Shown here: piece by piece, positions 1 to 8,905 of the stretch
Layout: each line of letters starts with the position of its first letter
How positions within the stretch are numbered: the stretch's first letter is position 1
NCBI RefSeq assembly: GCF_017921815.1
Contig: NZ_JAGEMM010000001.1
Coordinates: forward strand, 248,001-312,000
DNA length: 64,000 nucleotides
Direction of reading: 5' to 3'
DNA from: Microvirga antarctica
GTDB lineage: Bacteria > Pseudomonadota > Alphaproteobacteria > Rhizobiales > Beijerinckiaceae
The notes under the pieces: model-generated
What the model was told of the DNA's origin: nothing
The model's database searches: none
What the model saw: only the letters and a program-made list of their open reading frames with translations
Translations under genes and position numbers: made by a program

Positions 1-1
1 G

Positions 2-1243
2 CCGCATCAGCCGAGGCCGGCGCTCGCGGTGCGGATGGTGATCGAGGCCGACGGACGCAAACGCCGCCACACCTTCCACCGCATCATGATGCGGTCTGCC
101 GCCAAGCTCTCCTACCAGCAGGCGCAGGCCGCCATCGACGGAAGGCCGGACGAGACGACGGGGCCGATCCTCGACAGCATTCTGAGGCCCCTCTGGGCTG
201 CTTTCGATGCGGTGAGAAAGGCGCGGGACCAGCGCGAGCCGCTTTTTCTCGACCTGCCCGAGCGCAAGATCATCCTCAAGCCCGACGGCACCGTCGACCG
301 GGTGCATGTGCCGGAGCGGCTGGAAGCCCACAAACTGATCGAGGAATTCATGATCCTCGCCAACGTCTCGGCGGCCGAGACGCTTGAGCAGGCGAAATCC
401 GACCTGATCTACCGCGTCCACGACGAGCCCTCACTCGAGAAGATGCGCTCGCTGAGCGAGGTTCTTGCCTCCATCGCCCTCAAGATGCCGACGCAAGGCC
501 CCGTGCGGCCCGAACTCTTCAACCGCATCCTGCGCAGCGTCGAGGGGTCCGAGCACCAGCTCTTCATCAACGAGGTGGTGCTGCGCTCCCAGTCGCAAGC
601 CGAATATTCGGCGGACAATTACGGGCATTTCGGCCTCAACCTGAAGCGCTACGCGCACTTCACCTCCCCCATCCGCCGCTATGCGGATCTCGTGGTGCAT
701 CGCGCGCTTATCCGCGCCCTGAAACTCGGCAAGGACGGCCTGCCACCGGATACGACGCGGGCGGAACTGATCGAGATCAGCGCCCGGATCTCGGCGGCAG
801 AGCGCCGCGCCATGGCGGCGGAGCGGGAAACCAACGACAGGCTGATCGCGCATTTCCTCTCCGACCGCATCGGCGCCACATTCGAGGGCCAGATCTCGGG
901 GGTGACCAAATCCGGGCTGTTCATCAAGCTCGACGAGACCGGCGCCGACGGTTTCGTGCCGGCCTCCACCATCGGGGCCGATTACTACCGCTACGACGAC
1001 AAGACGCATTCCATGCGCGGCGAACGTACGGGAGAAACCTACCGGCTCGGCGACCGGGTGCAGGTGAAGCTCGTGGAAGCAGCACCCGTTGCTGGCGCCC
1101 TGCGGTTCGAGTTGCTGTCCGAAGGGCAATTCAGCCGCAAGACACCCTCGGGCAAGGGCGCCCGGGGCCCGAAGACCGTCTCGCCGGACCGACGCATCAC
1201 GCCTCGCGTCAAGAACAAGGGCACGCGCAAGCGCAGCGCCTGA
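2..1243 (+). CDS. rnr: Ribonuclease R, C-terminal part (5' end outside window)
   Basis: This is the C-terminal part of RNase R, a processive 3'-5' exoribonuclease that degrades structured RNA and acts in RNA quality control. The reading frame is open from base 2, so the gene begins upstream and about 414 residues are visible. The RNB catalytic domain carries the family signature HFTSPIRRYADLVVHRAL. It is followed by an S1 RNA-binding domain (starting near GATFEGQISGVTKSGLF) and a Lys/Arg-rich tail, a usual RNase R feature. The next gene starts 2 bases after the stop, so rnr, the DUF983 gene and the Nudix gene look co-transcribed. Identification is secure; the cut is only the window edge. Confidence 0.96.
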   Translation, partial: PHQPRPALAVRMVIEADGRKRRHTFHRIMMRSAAKLSYQQAQAAIDGRPDETTGPILDSILRPLWAAFDAVRKARDQREPLFLDLPERKIILKPDGTVDRVHVPERLEAHKLIEEFMILANVSAAETLEQAKSDLIYRVHDEPSLEKMRSLSEVLASIALKMPTQGPVRPELFNRILRSVEGSEHQLFINEVVLRSQSQAEYSADNYGHFGLNLKRYAHFTSPIRRYADLVVHRALIRALKLGKDGLPPDTTRAELIEISARISAAERRAMAAERETNDRLIAHFLSDRIGATFEGQISGVTKSGLFIKLDETGADGFVPASTIGADYYRYDDKTHSMRGERTGETYRLGDRVQVKLVEAAPVAGALRFELLSEGQFSRKTPSGKGARGPKTVSPDRRITPRVKNKGTRKRSA

Positions 1244-1245
1244 GG

Positions 1246-1725
1246 ATGACGACCATGCCAGATCTTGCCATGCCGCTGCCGCCGATGGTGAGCCGCGTCA
1301 CCGCCATGAAGCGCGGAATGCTCGGCCGCTGCCCCGCCTGCGGCCAGGGGCGGCTGTTCGGCAAGTTCCTCAAGGTCAACGAGTCCTGCTCCCATTGCGG
1401 GACGGAGTTTCATCATCATCGGGCGGACGACATGCCGCCCTATATCGTCATGTTCATCGTCGGCCATGTGATCGGCTATTGCGTTCTGATGTCGGAAACG
1501 CGATTCGACATTCCGCTCGCCGTCCAGATCGCCGTGTGGCCTGCGGCGACGCTGGCCCTGTGCCTCGGGCTTCTCCAGCCGGTGAAAGGCGCTGTCGTCG
1601 GGCTGCAATACGCCCTCGGCATGCATGGTTTCGGAAGCGCCGCGGCGCTCGCACACAAAAGCAGGGCCGAAAATGGATACGCGTCTGGCGCCAACGACCT
1701 CCCCCGCGACAACGGCCCGGCCTGA
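1246..1725 (+). CDS. DUF983 family membrane protein
   Basis: Short membrane protein of 159 residues in the DUF983 family, whose function is unknown. A zinc-ribbon-like pair of motifs, CPACGQGRLF and CSHCGTEF, lies near residues 30-55. Two hydrophobic segments follow (YIVMFIVGHVIGYCVL and WPAATLALCLGLL), matching the family layout. The ATG is only 2 bases after the rnr stop, and the 3' end overlaps the proposed Nudix start by about 50 bases. Association with rnr is common in Hyphomicrobiales (family knowledge). Confidence 0.9.
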   Translation: MTTMPDLAMPLPPMVSRVTAMKRGMLGRCPACGQGRLFGKFLKVNESCSHCGTEFHHHRADDMPPYIVMFIVGHVIGYCVLMSETRFDIPLAVQIAVWPAATLALCLGLLQPVKGAVVGLQYALGMHGFGSAAALAHKSRAENGYASGANDLPRDNGPA

Positions 1726-2431
1726 GGCAGAGGACACCGTCAGGAAGCCGCGCCTGCGGCCTGCCGATGCGGCGACGCTGATCGTCATCGATCGGAAGGG
1801 GCGTTCTCCCAAGCTCCTGATGGGCAAGCGCCATGCGGGCCTGAAGTTCATGCCCGGCAAGTTCGTCTTTCCGGGAGGGCGCATCGAGCCCGGCGACGCC
1901 AGGATGTCCGTGGTGGGAGCGCTGCATGCGCGCGCCGAGCAGGCGCTTCTCGCCCATGTGCCGCGCCCGTCCCCGCAGCGGGGCCGCGCGTTGGCGCTGG
2001 CGGCGATCCGCGAGACCTTCGAGGAAACCGGCATCCTGTTCGGCAGCCGCGCCTACGGCCGGCCTGAGCGGGTTCCGCCAGGTTCCTGGGCGGCTTTTGC
2101 CGAACATGAGGTCACGCCGGATCTCGAAGACCTGCAGGTGATCGCGCGGGCCATCACCCCGTCCAAGCGGACCAAGCGCTTCGACACCCGGTTCTTCGCC
2201 ATCGACCGGCGGGCCATCGGGCATGTGACCGAGGGCGTGATCGGACCCGACTCGGAACTGGTGGAACTGGCCTGGGTCACCCTCAGGCAAGCGCGGGCGC
2301 TGGACCTGCCGCACATCACCCGGGTCATCCTCACCGATCTGGAGGAAAGGCTCGCCAATGGCTTCGGCCCGCACCTGCCGGTGCCGTTCTATCATCACCG
2401 CAGCGGCCGCTCGGTCTGCGAAATGCTGTGA
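1673..2431 (+). CDS. Nudix hydrolase
   Basis: Nudix-superfamily hydrolase of 252 residues, probably cleaving a nucleoside-diphosphate-linked substrate that cannot be named. The Nudix box is split by a long insertion: FPGGRIEPGD is separated by about 35 residues from AIRETFEETGILFG, which holds the REx2EEx metal-binding core. Such an insertion occurs in the NUDT7/NUDT19-like group. The frame is open further upstream to 1625. I chose the ATG at 1673 because residues before it are poor in family-like sequence; this start is tentative. The gene overlaps the DUF983 gene and is the last of the rnr group before rpmG. Confidence 0.88.
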   Translation: MDTRLAPTTSPATTARPEAEDTVRKPRLRPADAATLIVIDRKGRSPKLLMGKRHAGLKFMPGKFVFPGGRIEPGDARMSVVGALHARAEQALLAHVPRPSPQRGRALALAAIRETFEETGILFGSRAYGRPERVPPGSWAAFAEHEVTPDLEDLQVIARAITPSKRTKRFDTRFFAIDRRAIGHVTEGVIGPDSELVELAWVTLRQARALDLPHITRVILTDLEERLANGFGPHLPVPFYHHRSGRSVCEML

Positions 2432-2601
2432 CGCGCGCTCTTCCCTACCGGAAGCACGAAGCGTCGTCGCCGATGCCCAAAACCCTTGACGAAACCGACG
2501 CTATCGGGCATGGGAACGCAATGATTTTCGGCCGGGTTCGCCCGGCCTTTGCGTTTCGGCGCTTTGGGCGCACCGAGACACCGCACTGAGAGGTCCCGAC
2601 C

Positions 2602-2769
2602 ATGGCCAAGGCCGCCACCATCAAGATCAAGCTCGTCTCGACCGCCGACACGGGTTATTTCTACGTCACCAAGAAGAACTCGCGCACCATGACCGACAAG
2701 CTCGCGATGAAGAAGTACGACCCCGTCGCGCGCAAGCATGTCGAGTTCAAGGAATACAAGATCAAGTAA
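2602..2769 (+). CDS. rpmG: 50S ribosomal protein L33
   Basis: Ribosomal protein L33, 55 residues, starting [20 protein letters not shown] and ending [10 protein letters not shown], the typical alphaproteobacterial form without the zinc-binding cysteines of other L33 types. It is too short for many ORF lists but full length for the family. It is separated from the Nudix gene by 170 bases, so it likely has its own promoter, and it is followed directly by a clear intrinsic terminator. In many Hyphomicrobiales rpmG lies close to divK and pleD; here divK is nearby on the opposite strand. Confidence 0.97.
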   Translation: MAKAATIKIKLVSTADTGYFYVTKKNSRTMTDKLAMKKYDPVARKHVEFKEYKIK

Positions 2770-2791
2770 GCCTTTTGGTCTCGCGACCAGC

Positions 2792-2819
2792 AAAAAGGCG
2801 CCTCAGGGCGCCTTTTTTA
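2792..2819 (+). terminator. Intrinsic terminator after rpmG (bidirectional look)
   Basis: A perfect stem AAGGCGCC / GGCGCCTT with a TCAG loop, flanked by an A-run on the left and a T-run on the right. It lies 23 bases after the rpmG stop. Because both flanks carry the right homopolymer, it could also stop transcripts arriving on the minus strand, for example from divK. Confidence 0.9.
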
Positions 2820-2855
2820 TTGCGGGCAGATCGTGATTCTCGGGAGACGGTCAGG

Positions 2856-3034
2856 GCACACACCTCGGGGGCGGCCATCCGCACCCGGCGGATCAAAGAG
2901 GTGGCCGGCTGGAGTCGGCGTTGAGGAGGCAACATCCGTCCCCAGCCAGGCCTAGCCTACGAATTCCCAGGAGATGCGGCGGACCTGAGCATCCGTGAGG
3001 CATAACGGCCCCGGCAAGCGGGGCATGTGTGTGC
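2856..3034. ncRNA. Candidate structured RNA in rpmG-divK intergenic region
   Basis: The 290-base gap between the rpmG terminator and divK has no credible protein gene but nests several helices. The outer closing stem is 2856-2863 (GCACACAC) with 3027-3034 (GTGTGTGC). Inside are a 6-bp hairpin at 2877-2882/2888-2893, a long stem 2903-2912/2942-2952 (10 pairs, one bulge) capped by GTTG-AGGAGG-CAAC at 2920-2933, a 5-bp hairpin 2973-2977/2989-2993 and a GC hairpin 3008-3013/3019-3024. The strand is unresolved. Read on the minus strand the cap is a CCTCCT loop, as seen in some alphaproteobacterial sRNAs, and the transcript could end at the bidirectional terminator. No named family was recognised. 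Confidence 0.4.
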
Positions 3035-3112
3035 GAACATAAAGAAAACATTGGACATTGCAAGGGGCCGTACGGTCAAGCTTGGCCGGCGCCGTTCAGC
3101 CGTAACGGCGCG

Positions 3113-3496
3113 CTAGACAGGCGGCGCATCCGCCTCGAGATAGGTCTTCACCGTGGCGATGAACTTGGCCACCGAAATAGGCTTCGACAGATAGGCCTCG
3201 CAGCCGCCCTCGCGAATCCGCTCCTCGTCGCCCTTCATGGCGAAGGCCGTGATGGCGATGACCGGGATCGATTTCAGATCGTCGTCGGCCTTCAGCCAGC
3301 GCGTGACCTCGAGACCGGAGACCTCAGGCAGCTGGATATCCATCAGAATCAGATCGGGCTTGTGGGCCCGTGCGAGTTCCATCGCCTCGATTCCGTGCCC
3401 CGTCTTGAGGGTGGCATAGCCATGTGCCTCGAGGAGGTCGTTAAAGAGCTTCATGTTGAGCTCATTATCCTCAACGATGAGCACGGTCTTCTTCAT
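3113..3496 (-). CDS. divK: Cell-cycle response regulator DivK
   Basis: Single-domain CheY-like receiver of 127 residues matching DivK, which relays phosphate between PleC and DivJ type kinases to control asymmetric division through DivL-CckA. Visible hallmarks are the acidic pair in [13 protein letters not shown], the phospho-acceptor Asp53 in [13 protein letters not shown], the conserved Thr in AITAF and the Lys in YLSKPIS. The ATG at 3496 begins [11 protein letters not shown] like other DivK proteins; an upstream in-frame TTG at 3517 is less likely. The diguanylate cyclase gene pleD, usually directly downstream, is absent here. Confidence 0.93.
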   Translation of the reverse strand: MKKTVLIVEDNELNMKLFNDLLEAHGYATLKTGHGIEAMELARAHKPDLILMDIQLPEVSGLEVTRWLKADDDLKSIPVIAITAFAMKGDEERIREGGCEAYLSKPISVAKFIATVKTYLEADAPPV

Positions 3497-3581
3497 TGCC
3501 GCGATCCCAGGGGCCAAAAACGGACTTCACCGGCCCACATATTCATCCGATGATGACCGTAGTTTCGAACTTATTGACGAA

Positions 3582-3893
3582 ATGAGAATCCTCCCCGTGA
3601 AAACGTATGCATTGCCTCAAAAAATGTCCGCCGACGAAGCGGAGACCGTTGCGGTGGCGGTCTTCTCGGCGATTACGGGAGATGGCGAGCGCATGAGCCG
3701 CTTCATGGCGATCTCCGGCCTCGAGCCCCACAGCATCAGGGCGGCGGCCGAGTCGCCCCGATTCTTCGCCGCCATTCTCGATTACGTGGCCTCGGACGAG
3801 CCCCTGCTGATCGCGCTGGCGAGCGAAATGAACATCAGGCCTGAACGCCTGATGGGCGCGCATCTTGCGCTCTCGCCTTCCGAGTTCGAATAG
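3582..3893 (+). CDS. DUF3572 family protein
   Basis: Small helical protein of about 103 residues matching the DUF3572 family of alphaproteobacteria; function unknown. The conserved part begins at [14 protein letters not shown] and includes [14 protein letters not shown] and [16 protein letters not shown]. Two starts are possible: ATG 3582 (used here) and ATG 3624, directly at the conserved block. The gene diverges from divK and sits 8 bases upstream of dinB, so the two are likely co-transcribed, an arrangement I believe is common in related genomes. Confidence 0.82.
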   Translation: MRILPVKTYALPQKMSADEAETVAVAVFSAITGDGERMSRFMAISGLEPHSIRAAAESPRFFAAILDYVASDEPLLIALASEMNIRPERLMGAHLALSPSEFE

Positions 3894-3901
3894 ACGCCGC
3901 C

Positions 3902-5176
3902 GTGAACGCCGCCCCCTTCTGCCGGGATTGCCTGACCTTCGCGGCAAGCGCGCAGGCGGTGCGCTGCAGCGTCTGCGGGTCCCCTCGCCTGCTCCGGCAC
4001 AAGGAGCGGGACAGCCTGACCATCGCCCATGTGGATTGCGACGCCTTCTTCGCGGCGGTCGAGAAGCGCGACGATCCCAGTCTCGCCGACAAACCGGTCA
4101 TCATCGGCGGCGGCAAGCGTGGCGTCGTGTCGACGGCCTGCTATGTGGCCCGCACCTATGGGGTGCGCTCGGCCATGCCGATGTTCAAGGCGCTGGAGGC
4201 GTGTCCCCACGCCGTCGTGGTCAAGCCGGATCTGGAGAAGTATCGCGTCGCCGGCCGCGAGGTACGCGATCTCATGCTCGAACTGACGCCCCTGGTGGAG
4301 CCGGTCTCCATCGACGAGGCGTTTCTCGATCTGTCCGGGACCGAGCGCCTCCACCACGGGAGCGCGGCCGTCACGCTGGCGCGCTTTGCCCGGCGGGTCG
4401 AGGACAAGGTCGGCATCACGATCTCGGTCGGCCTGTCCTACAACAAGTTTCTGGCCAAGATCGCGTCGGACTTCGAGAAGCCACGGGGCTTTTCGATCAT
4501 CGGGCGCGAGGAGGCGGTGGAATTCCTCGGCGACAAGCCGGTGTCGATGATCCCGGGCATCGGGGCTGCCGCTCAGGCCCGCCTTGCCAAGGCCGGCATC
4601 ACCCGCATCGGCCATCTGCGCGAGGGGTCCCTGCGGGCGCTCTACGAGGCACTGGGGCGCGATTCGCAGCGTCTGGCGCGGCTGGCTGTCGGGCAGGACG
4701 ATCGCCCGGTGCGGCCTGAGCGCGAGACGAAAAGCGTCTCGGCCGAGACCACTTTCGACACCGACCTGTCTCGCTTTGACGACCTCGAACCGATTCTCTG
4801 GCGGCTGTGCGAAAAGGTCTCCCGCCGGCTCAAGGCCGCCCATCTCGCCGGGCAGAGCATCACGCTGAAACTGAAGGATTCGGAGTTCCGCATCCTCACC
4901 CGGACGCGATCAGGCCTGCCGCCGACGCAGCTCGCCGTGCGCCTGTTCGGCCCGGCCCGCCAGCTTCTCAAGGCCGCCTGCGACGGCACGCCGTTCCGGC
5001 TCGTTGGCGTTGGCGCCGCCGACCTGTGCGACGGAGAAGAGGCGGACCACGGCGATCTCGCGGATCAGAGCGTCCTCAAGGACGCCCACATGGAATCGGC
5101 GATCGACCGGATCCGGGCGAAATTCGGAAACGACGCCCTGCAAAAGGGCCTTGCGCTCCGCAAACCTCAGCGCTGA
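3902..5176 (+). CDS. dinB: DNA polymerase IV (Y family)
   Basis: Error-prone translesion polymerase of 424 residues. The palm domain has the catalytic acidic motifs [12 protein letters not shown] and [11 protein letters not shown], the finger region [11 protein letters not shown], helix-hairpin-helix residues near [12 protein letters not shown], and a little-finger domain starting near [12 protein letters not shown]. An N-terminal extension of about 40 residues carries two CxxC pairs (CRDC and CSVC), a probable zinc-binding element seen in many alphaproteobacterial DinB proteins. The start is GTG at 3902. Its 3' end overlaps the convergent eipB by 10 bases. Confidence 0.95.
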   Translation: MNAAPFCRDCLTFAASAQAVRCSVCGSPRLLRHKERDSLTIAHVDCDAFFAAVEKRDDPSLADKPVIIGGGKRGVVSTACYVARTYGVRSAMPMFKALEACPHAVVVKPDLEKYRVAGREVRDLMLELTPLVEPVSIDEAFLDLSGTERLHHGSAAVTLARFARRVEDKVGITISVGLSYNKFLAKIASDFEKPRGFSIIGREEAVEFLGDKPVSMIPGIGAAAQARLAKAGITRIGHLREGSLRALYEALGRDSQRLARLAVGQDDRPVRPERETKSVSAETTFDTDLSRFDDLEPILWRLCEKVSRRLKAAHLAGQSITLKLKDSEFRILTRTRSGLPPTQLAVRLFGPARQLLKAACDGTPFRLVGVGAADLCDGEEADHGDLADQSVLKDAHMESAIDRIRAKFGNDALQKGLALRKPQR

Positions 5177-6000
5177 CAGGCGCTCGCGGGCTGGACCTGC
5201 AAGGATTGCAAGTCGCCCTTCAGGACGAAATCACCGTAATCCAGCCGCAGCGCCCGGCTGATGCCATTCTCGTAAAGCTCGAACGACACCGTGTAGGCCG
5301 GGGTGCGGTCAGCCGAACCATCGGCGAAATAGCTGATCGTCACAGGCCAGCGGGCGATGTTCTGGAGATCGGCCTGCCGGCTCGCTTCGTCGAGATTCGC
5401 ACCCGCGCCCGGCTCGATCTTGCGGCCGATCAGCCCAAGCGTGTCATAGACCTTCTTGCCGTCGTCCGATCCGTCATACACCTTCACCGCAAAGGTGGAC
5501 TGGCCCTGCCGCGCCGCCTCGATGATGCGCTTGAGGTGATCGGTGGGAAAAATCGGCTGGCCCGCCGCCGAGAACCCGGCGCTGCGCGGCTGCTTGAAAC
5601 GCACATCGAGCGATCCGTCGGGCTTCAGCTGCGCGTCCCCATCGACCCCGCTGCTGGCTGTCGACCCGGAGGTCGACTTCGACTTGAACCGCATGGAGAG
5701 GCCGTCGCCGGCCTCGAACGTCGCCGTCTGCGTGTCGACGGTGCGCGCCCCGGTCTCGTTGCTGTTCAGCACCGTGACCTGCCGGTAGTTGAGCGTATAG
5801 CCGTCACAGGCATCGCCGCCGAAATCCATGGCAATGCGTCCGCGTGCGCTATCGAGGCCGCGCGATCCTTGCGAGCGCAGGAGCGACAGGTCGTAGACCG
5901 CCCGGTGCGGCACCAGATGGACGACCGACTTGGCCGGCTGGGCGGTGGCGGGCACGAGGAAAGCGAGCGTGAGTCCGGTGGCGATGACAAGGGAGCGCAT
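5167..6000 (-). CDS. eipB: Periplasmic envelope-integrity protein EipB (DUF1849)
   Basis: Secreted 277-residue protein of the DUF1849/EipB family, periplasmic beta-spiral proteins that protect envelope integrity in Brucella and relatives. A signal peptide is clear ([20 protein letters not shown], cleavage near Ala-Gln). Two cysteines, one in DACDGY and one at the C terminus in ASACQR, match the conserved disulfide pair of the family. It is transcribed alone towards dinB with overlapping 3' ends. Family assignment is firm; the Brucella-derived role is inferred. Confidence 0.9.
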   Translation of the reverse strand: MRSLVIATGLTLAFLVPATAQPAKSVVHLVPHRAVYDLSLLRSQGSRGLDSARGRIAMDFGGDACDGYTLNYRQVTVLNSNETGARTVDTQTATFEAGDGLSMRFKSKSTSGSTASSGVDGDAQLKPDGSLDVRFKQPRSAGFSAAGQPIFPTDHLKRIIEAARQGQSTFAVKVYDGSDDGKKVYDTLGLIGRKIEPGAGANLDEASRQADLQNIARWPVTISYFADGSADRTPAYTVSFELYENGISRALRLDYGDFVLKGDLQSLQVQPASACQR

Positions 6001-6133
6001 GGATTCTCCGTTCTTTGAAATCCAGAATAGAAGCGTCCGGCCGACATCGCAATGTTGCAGCTTGCCGCCCTCTTGCGTCGCATCACCTCATCCGCCACAA
6101 GGTTGCCAGATCAATGACAGGCCGAGGCTTCAC

Positions 6134-6604
6134 ATGAGCGTTGTCGACAAGAAACTCCAGGATCTGGGGATCGTCCTCCCCACCCCCGCGGCACCGGTTG
6201 CCAACTACGTTCCGTTCGTCCGGACCGGCAATCTCGTGATCATTTCCGGTCAGCTCTGTCTCGGCGCCGACGGCAAGATCGCGGATGCCCACAAGGGCAA
6301 GCTCGGTGCGGAGGTTTCGCCCGAGAACGGCCAGGCGGCGGCCCGCCTGTGCGCGATCAACCTGCTGGCGCAGCTGCAGGCGGCCATCGGCGATCTCGAC
6401 AAGGTCGTGCGCTGCGTGCGCCTCGGCGGTTTCATCAATGCAACCCCGACTTTTGCGGCCCTCGCCCCGGTCATGAACGGCGCGTCCGATCTCATGGTCG
6501 AGGTGCTGGGCGACAAGGGCCGGCATGCCCGCTCCACCGTCGGCGTCGCCGAACTGCCCCTCGACGTGTGCGTCGAGGTCGAAGCGATGTTCGAAGTCCA
6601 ATGA
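6134..6604 (+). CDS. RidA/YjgF family protein
   Basis: Rid-family protein of 156 residues; members deaminate reactive enamine/imine intermediates released by PLP enzymes. The sequence covers the YjgF fold, with FVRTGNLVIISGQL early and GRHARSTVGVAELPLD late. The Arg in HARSTVG corresponds to the residue needed for imine deamination in active Rid proteins. Length fits the longer YER057c-like subgroup of about 150-155 residues rather than the 128-residue RidA. The ATG at 6134 was chosen because the conserved region starts at once. The stop overlaps the next ATG in an ATGA, so the pair is translationally coupled. Confidence 0.92.
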   Translation: MSVVDKKLQDLGIVLPTPAAPVANYVPFVRTGNLVIISGQLCLGADGKIADAHKGKLGAEVSPENGQAAARLCAINLLAQLQAAIGDLDKVVRCVRLGGFINATPTFAALAPVMNGASDLMVEVLGDKGRHARSTVGVAELPLDVCVEVEAMFEVQ

Positions 6605-7353
6605 GCACACCGGCCTGGCTTGTCGCAAAGCCGATTGCCCATCGGGGCCTTCATAACAAGGCGCAGGGCATCATCGAAAACACCCTGGGGGCGGCCGAGG
6701 CCGCCATTGCCCACGGCTTTCCCATCGAATGCGATGTGCAACTCACCGGGGACGGCGAAGTCGTAGTGTTCCATGACTTCGCGCTGGAGCGCCTGACGGC
6801 CGAGAGCGGGCTGGTGGCCGATCGCTCGCTTGCGGAACTGTCCCGCATGGCCATCACCGGATCGACGAAGGGCGACAGAATTCCGTCTCTCCCGAGCTTT
6901 CTCAGCCAGATCGCCAAGCGGGTCCCGCTGGTGATCGAGATCAAGAGCAAGTTCGACAAGGATCTGCGCCTGACCACACGCGTGTGCGAAATCATGCGCG
7001 ATTATCACGGCCCCTTCGTGCTGAAATCCTTCGATCCGGATATCGTCGAGGCGCTGCGGACGCTCGCGCCCAACATCTCCCGCGGCATCATCGCGGAGCT
7101 GAGCTACGCGTCGAAAACCGACAGCCTGCTCGCTGCGGCACTGAAGCACCGGCTGGCCAACCTGCTGCATTTCAACGAGTCGAAGCCGCAATTCATCTCG
7201 TGGAAGGTGCAGGACCTGCCATGTGCGCCGCCGTTCCTGTGCGGGCTCCTCGGCAATCTGCCGGTGATGACGTGGACGGTGCGCAATCCGGAGGATCGCG
7301 CCCGTGCCGAGAAGCACGCGGACCAGATGGTGTTCGAAGGCTTCATGCCATAG
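6601..7353 (+). CDS. Glycerophosphodiester phosphodiesterase family protein
   Basis: GDPD-family phosphodiesterase of 250 residues, likely hydrolysing glycerophosphodiesters to glycerol-3-phosphate and an alcohol. The catalytic and metal-binding motifs are present: AHRG near residue 13, ENT near 26, ECDVQLT and VFHD around 43-58, and EIKSK near 120. No signal peptide is seen, so it is probably cytoplasmic. Its start overlaps the RidA-family stop by 4 bases. Substrate specificity cannot be read from sequence. Confidence 0.92.
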   Translation: MSTPAWLVAKPIAHRGLHNKAQGIIENTLGAAEAAIAHGFPIECDVQLTGDGEVVVFHDFALERLTAESGLVADRSLAELSRMAITGSTKGDRIPSLPSFLSQIAKRVPLVIEIKSKFDKDLRLTTRVCEIMRDYHGPFVLKSFDPDIVEALRTLAPNISRGIIAELSYASKTDSLLAAALKHRLANLLHFNESKPQFISWKVQDLPCAPPFLCGLLGNLPVMTWTVRNPEDRARAEKHADQMVFEGFMP

Positions 7354-7465
7354 GCGAGCATCCCGGCGCTTTCCCAAAACCTGCGCCGTTGCCAGGATCC
7401 CGCCGTCGCCCTACCTATAGGGAGCAACGGCGAGATCCCGCGTCCCAGTGACACTTCAGGTAAAA

Positions 7466-8644
7466 ATGACCCAGGGTCTCGGACCGGTTTCGGCCGGTTC
7501 GTGGGATTCCTGTGCGCGCGGCCAGATTGGGGCTGAGACCGACGAGGATACGCAAAACCCCTTCGTGTCCTATGCCTTCCTGTCGGCTCTGGAAGATTCC
7601 GGCTGCGTTTCGGCCAAGACCGGCTGGGCGCCGCGGCACGTGCTCGTGGAGGACGCCGCCGGGACCTTGTTGGGGGCGGCGCCCTGCTACCTCAAATCCC
7701 ATTCCATGGGCGAATACGTGTTCGACCACTCATGGGCCGACGCCTACCAGCGCGCGGGTGGGCGCTACTATCCCAAACTTCAGGTCACCGTTCCATTCAC
7801 GCCGGCAACCGGCCCCAGGCTGCTGGTCCAGGAAGGCCCACGCGCCGAGGAGATCAGACGCCAACTCATTGCGGGCTTGCGGGCCGTCCGGGAGAAAACC
7901 GGGGCGTCATCGATCCACGCCACATTCCTGCAGCCGTCCGACCTCGCCCTTTTGACCGCCAACGGCTTCCTGCGCCGGGACGATCAGCAATTCCACTGGT
8001 TCAACGAAGGCTACGAGACATTCGAGGGGTTTCTCGCAGCCCTCTCCTCTCGCAAACGCAAAGCGATCCGCCGGGAGCGCCGGGACGCCCTGGCGAACGG
8101 GATCACGGTGGAGTGGCTGACGGGCTCTGCCATCACCGAAAGCCATTGGGATGCCTTCTACGCGTTCTACCTGGATACCGGGTCGCGCAAATGGGGGCGG
8201 CCCTATCTCAACCGCCAGTTCTTCTCGCTCATCGGCGAGCGCATGAGCGACCGCATCCTTCTGGTGATGGCCAAACGCGAAGGCCGCTACATCGCAGGCG
8301 CCATCAATTTCATCGGGCAGTCGCGGCTCTTCGGACGAAACTGGGGCTGCATCGAGGATCACCCGTTCCTGCATTTCGAGGTCTGCTATTATCAGGCGAT
8401 GGATTTTGCCATTGCGCGCGGCCTGCAGCGCGTCGAGGCAGGCGCCCAAGGGGAACATAAGCTGGCGCGGGGATACCGACCGGTGATCACCTCGTCGGCG
8501 CACGACCTGCCCGATCCGGCCTTGCGGCGAGCAGTGGCGGATTATCTCGAGGACGAGCGACGCTACGTGTCGGAGGCCGTCGAGGAATTGTCGAACGCAA
8601 CCCCCTTCCGGCGCCCGCACGACCCGCGCACGGACGAGGAATAG
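7466..8644 (+). CDS. FemAB-like GNAT-fold protein (DUF482, PF04339)
   Basis: Protein of about 392 residues in the FemAB-like family once labelled peptidoglycan biosynthesis/recognition (PF04339), with an acyltransferase-type fold; substrate unknown. Characteristic segments are NPFVSYAFLSALEDSG near the start, SRKRKAIRRERRD in the middle and ARGLQRVEAGAQGEHKLARGY near the end. I prefer ATG 7466 because AGG sits 5 bases upstream; a GTG at 7448 is the alternative. It follows the GDPD gene by about 110 bases and ends next to the convergent clpA operon. Confidence 0.87.
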   Translation: MTQGLGPVSAGSWDSCARGQIGAETDEDTQNPFVSYAFLSALEDSGCVSAKTGWAPRHVLVEDAAGTLLGAAPCYLKSHSMGEYVFDHSWADAYQRAGGRYYPKLQVTVPFTPATGPRLLVQEGPRAEEIRRQLIAGLRAVREKTGASSIHATFLQPSDLALLTANGFLRRDDQQFHWFNEGYETFEGFLAALSSRKRKAIRRERRDALANGITVEWLTGSAITESHWDAFYAFYLDTGSRKWGRPYLNRQFFSLIGERMSDRILLVMAKREGRYIAGAINFIGQSRLFGRNWGCIEDHPFLHFEVCYYQAMDFAIARGLQRVEAGAQGEHKLARGYRPVITSSAHDLPDPALRRAVADYLEDERRYVSEAVEELSNATPFRRPHDPRTDEE

Positions 8645-8656
8645 GGGCCAAATCCC

Positions 8657-8905
8657 TCAGAAGTTCGAGGTGATCGTGGTCAGGCCGCTGAAGATCGCGG
8701 AGAACGACGTGCCGACCGCGCCGAGCACCCCTTCGACGACCCAGTAGCTCCCGATCAGGATGGCAGGAACGAGGATCCACCCCAGAATTTCCTCGAACCA
8801 CACGCGCCGGCGACGGCGGTTCCGGCGTTGTTCGCGCCAGGACGCCTTCGCCGGCGCGATGGTCGGGGAAGCCTCGAGAGGGCCTTCATGCAGTTCAGTC
8901 GTCAT
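8657..8905 (-). CDS. Small single-pass membrane protein downstream of clpA
   Basis: Protein of 82 residues that I do not recognise. It has a polar N-terminal half, a strongly basic stretch (REQRRNRRRRR), then one membrane segment (ILGWILVPAILIGSYWVV) and a short tail. The basic patch before the helix predicts the N terminus in the cytoplasm. Its ATG overlaps the clpA stop (ATGA), so it is translationally coupled to clpA. Confidence 0.75.
   Translation of the reverse strand: MTTELHEGPLEASPTIAPAKASWREQRRNRRRRRVWFEEILGWILVPAILIGSYWVVEGVLGAVGTSFSAIFSGLTTITSNF

Noticed and set aside
1-1243. rnr as a truncated pseudogene
   Set aside because: The frame is open to the first base of the window, so the missing N terminus is explained by the window edge.
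2856-3034. Identity of the structured segment as 6S, SRP, tmRNA, RNase P or a cobalamin riboswitch
   Set aside because: None of the conserved core sequences of these RNAs could be found on either strand; it is reported as unassigned.
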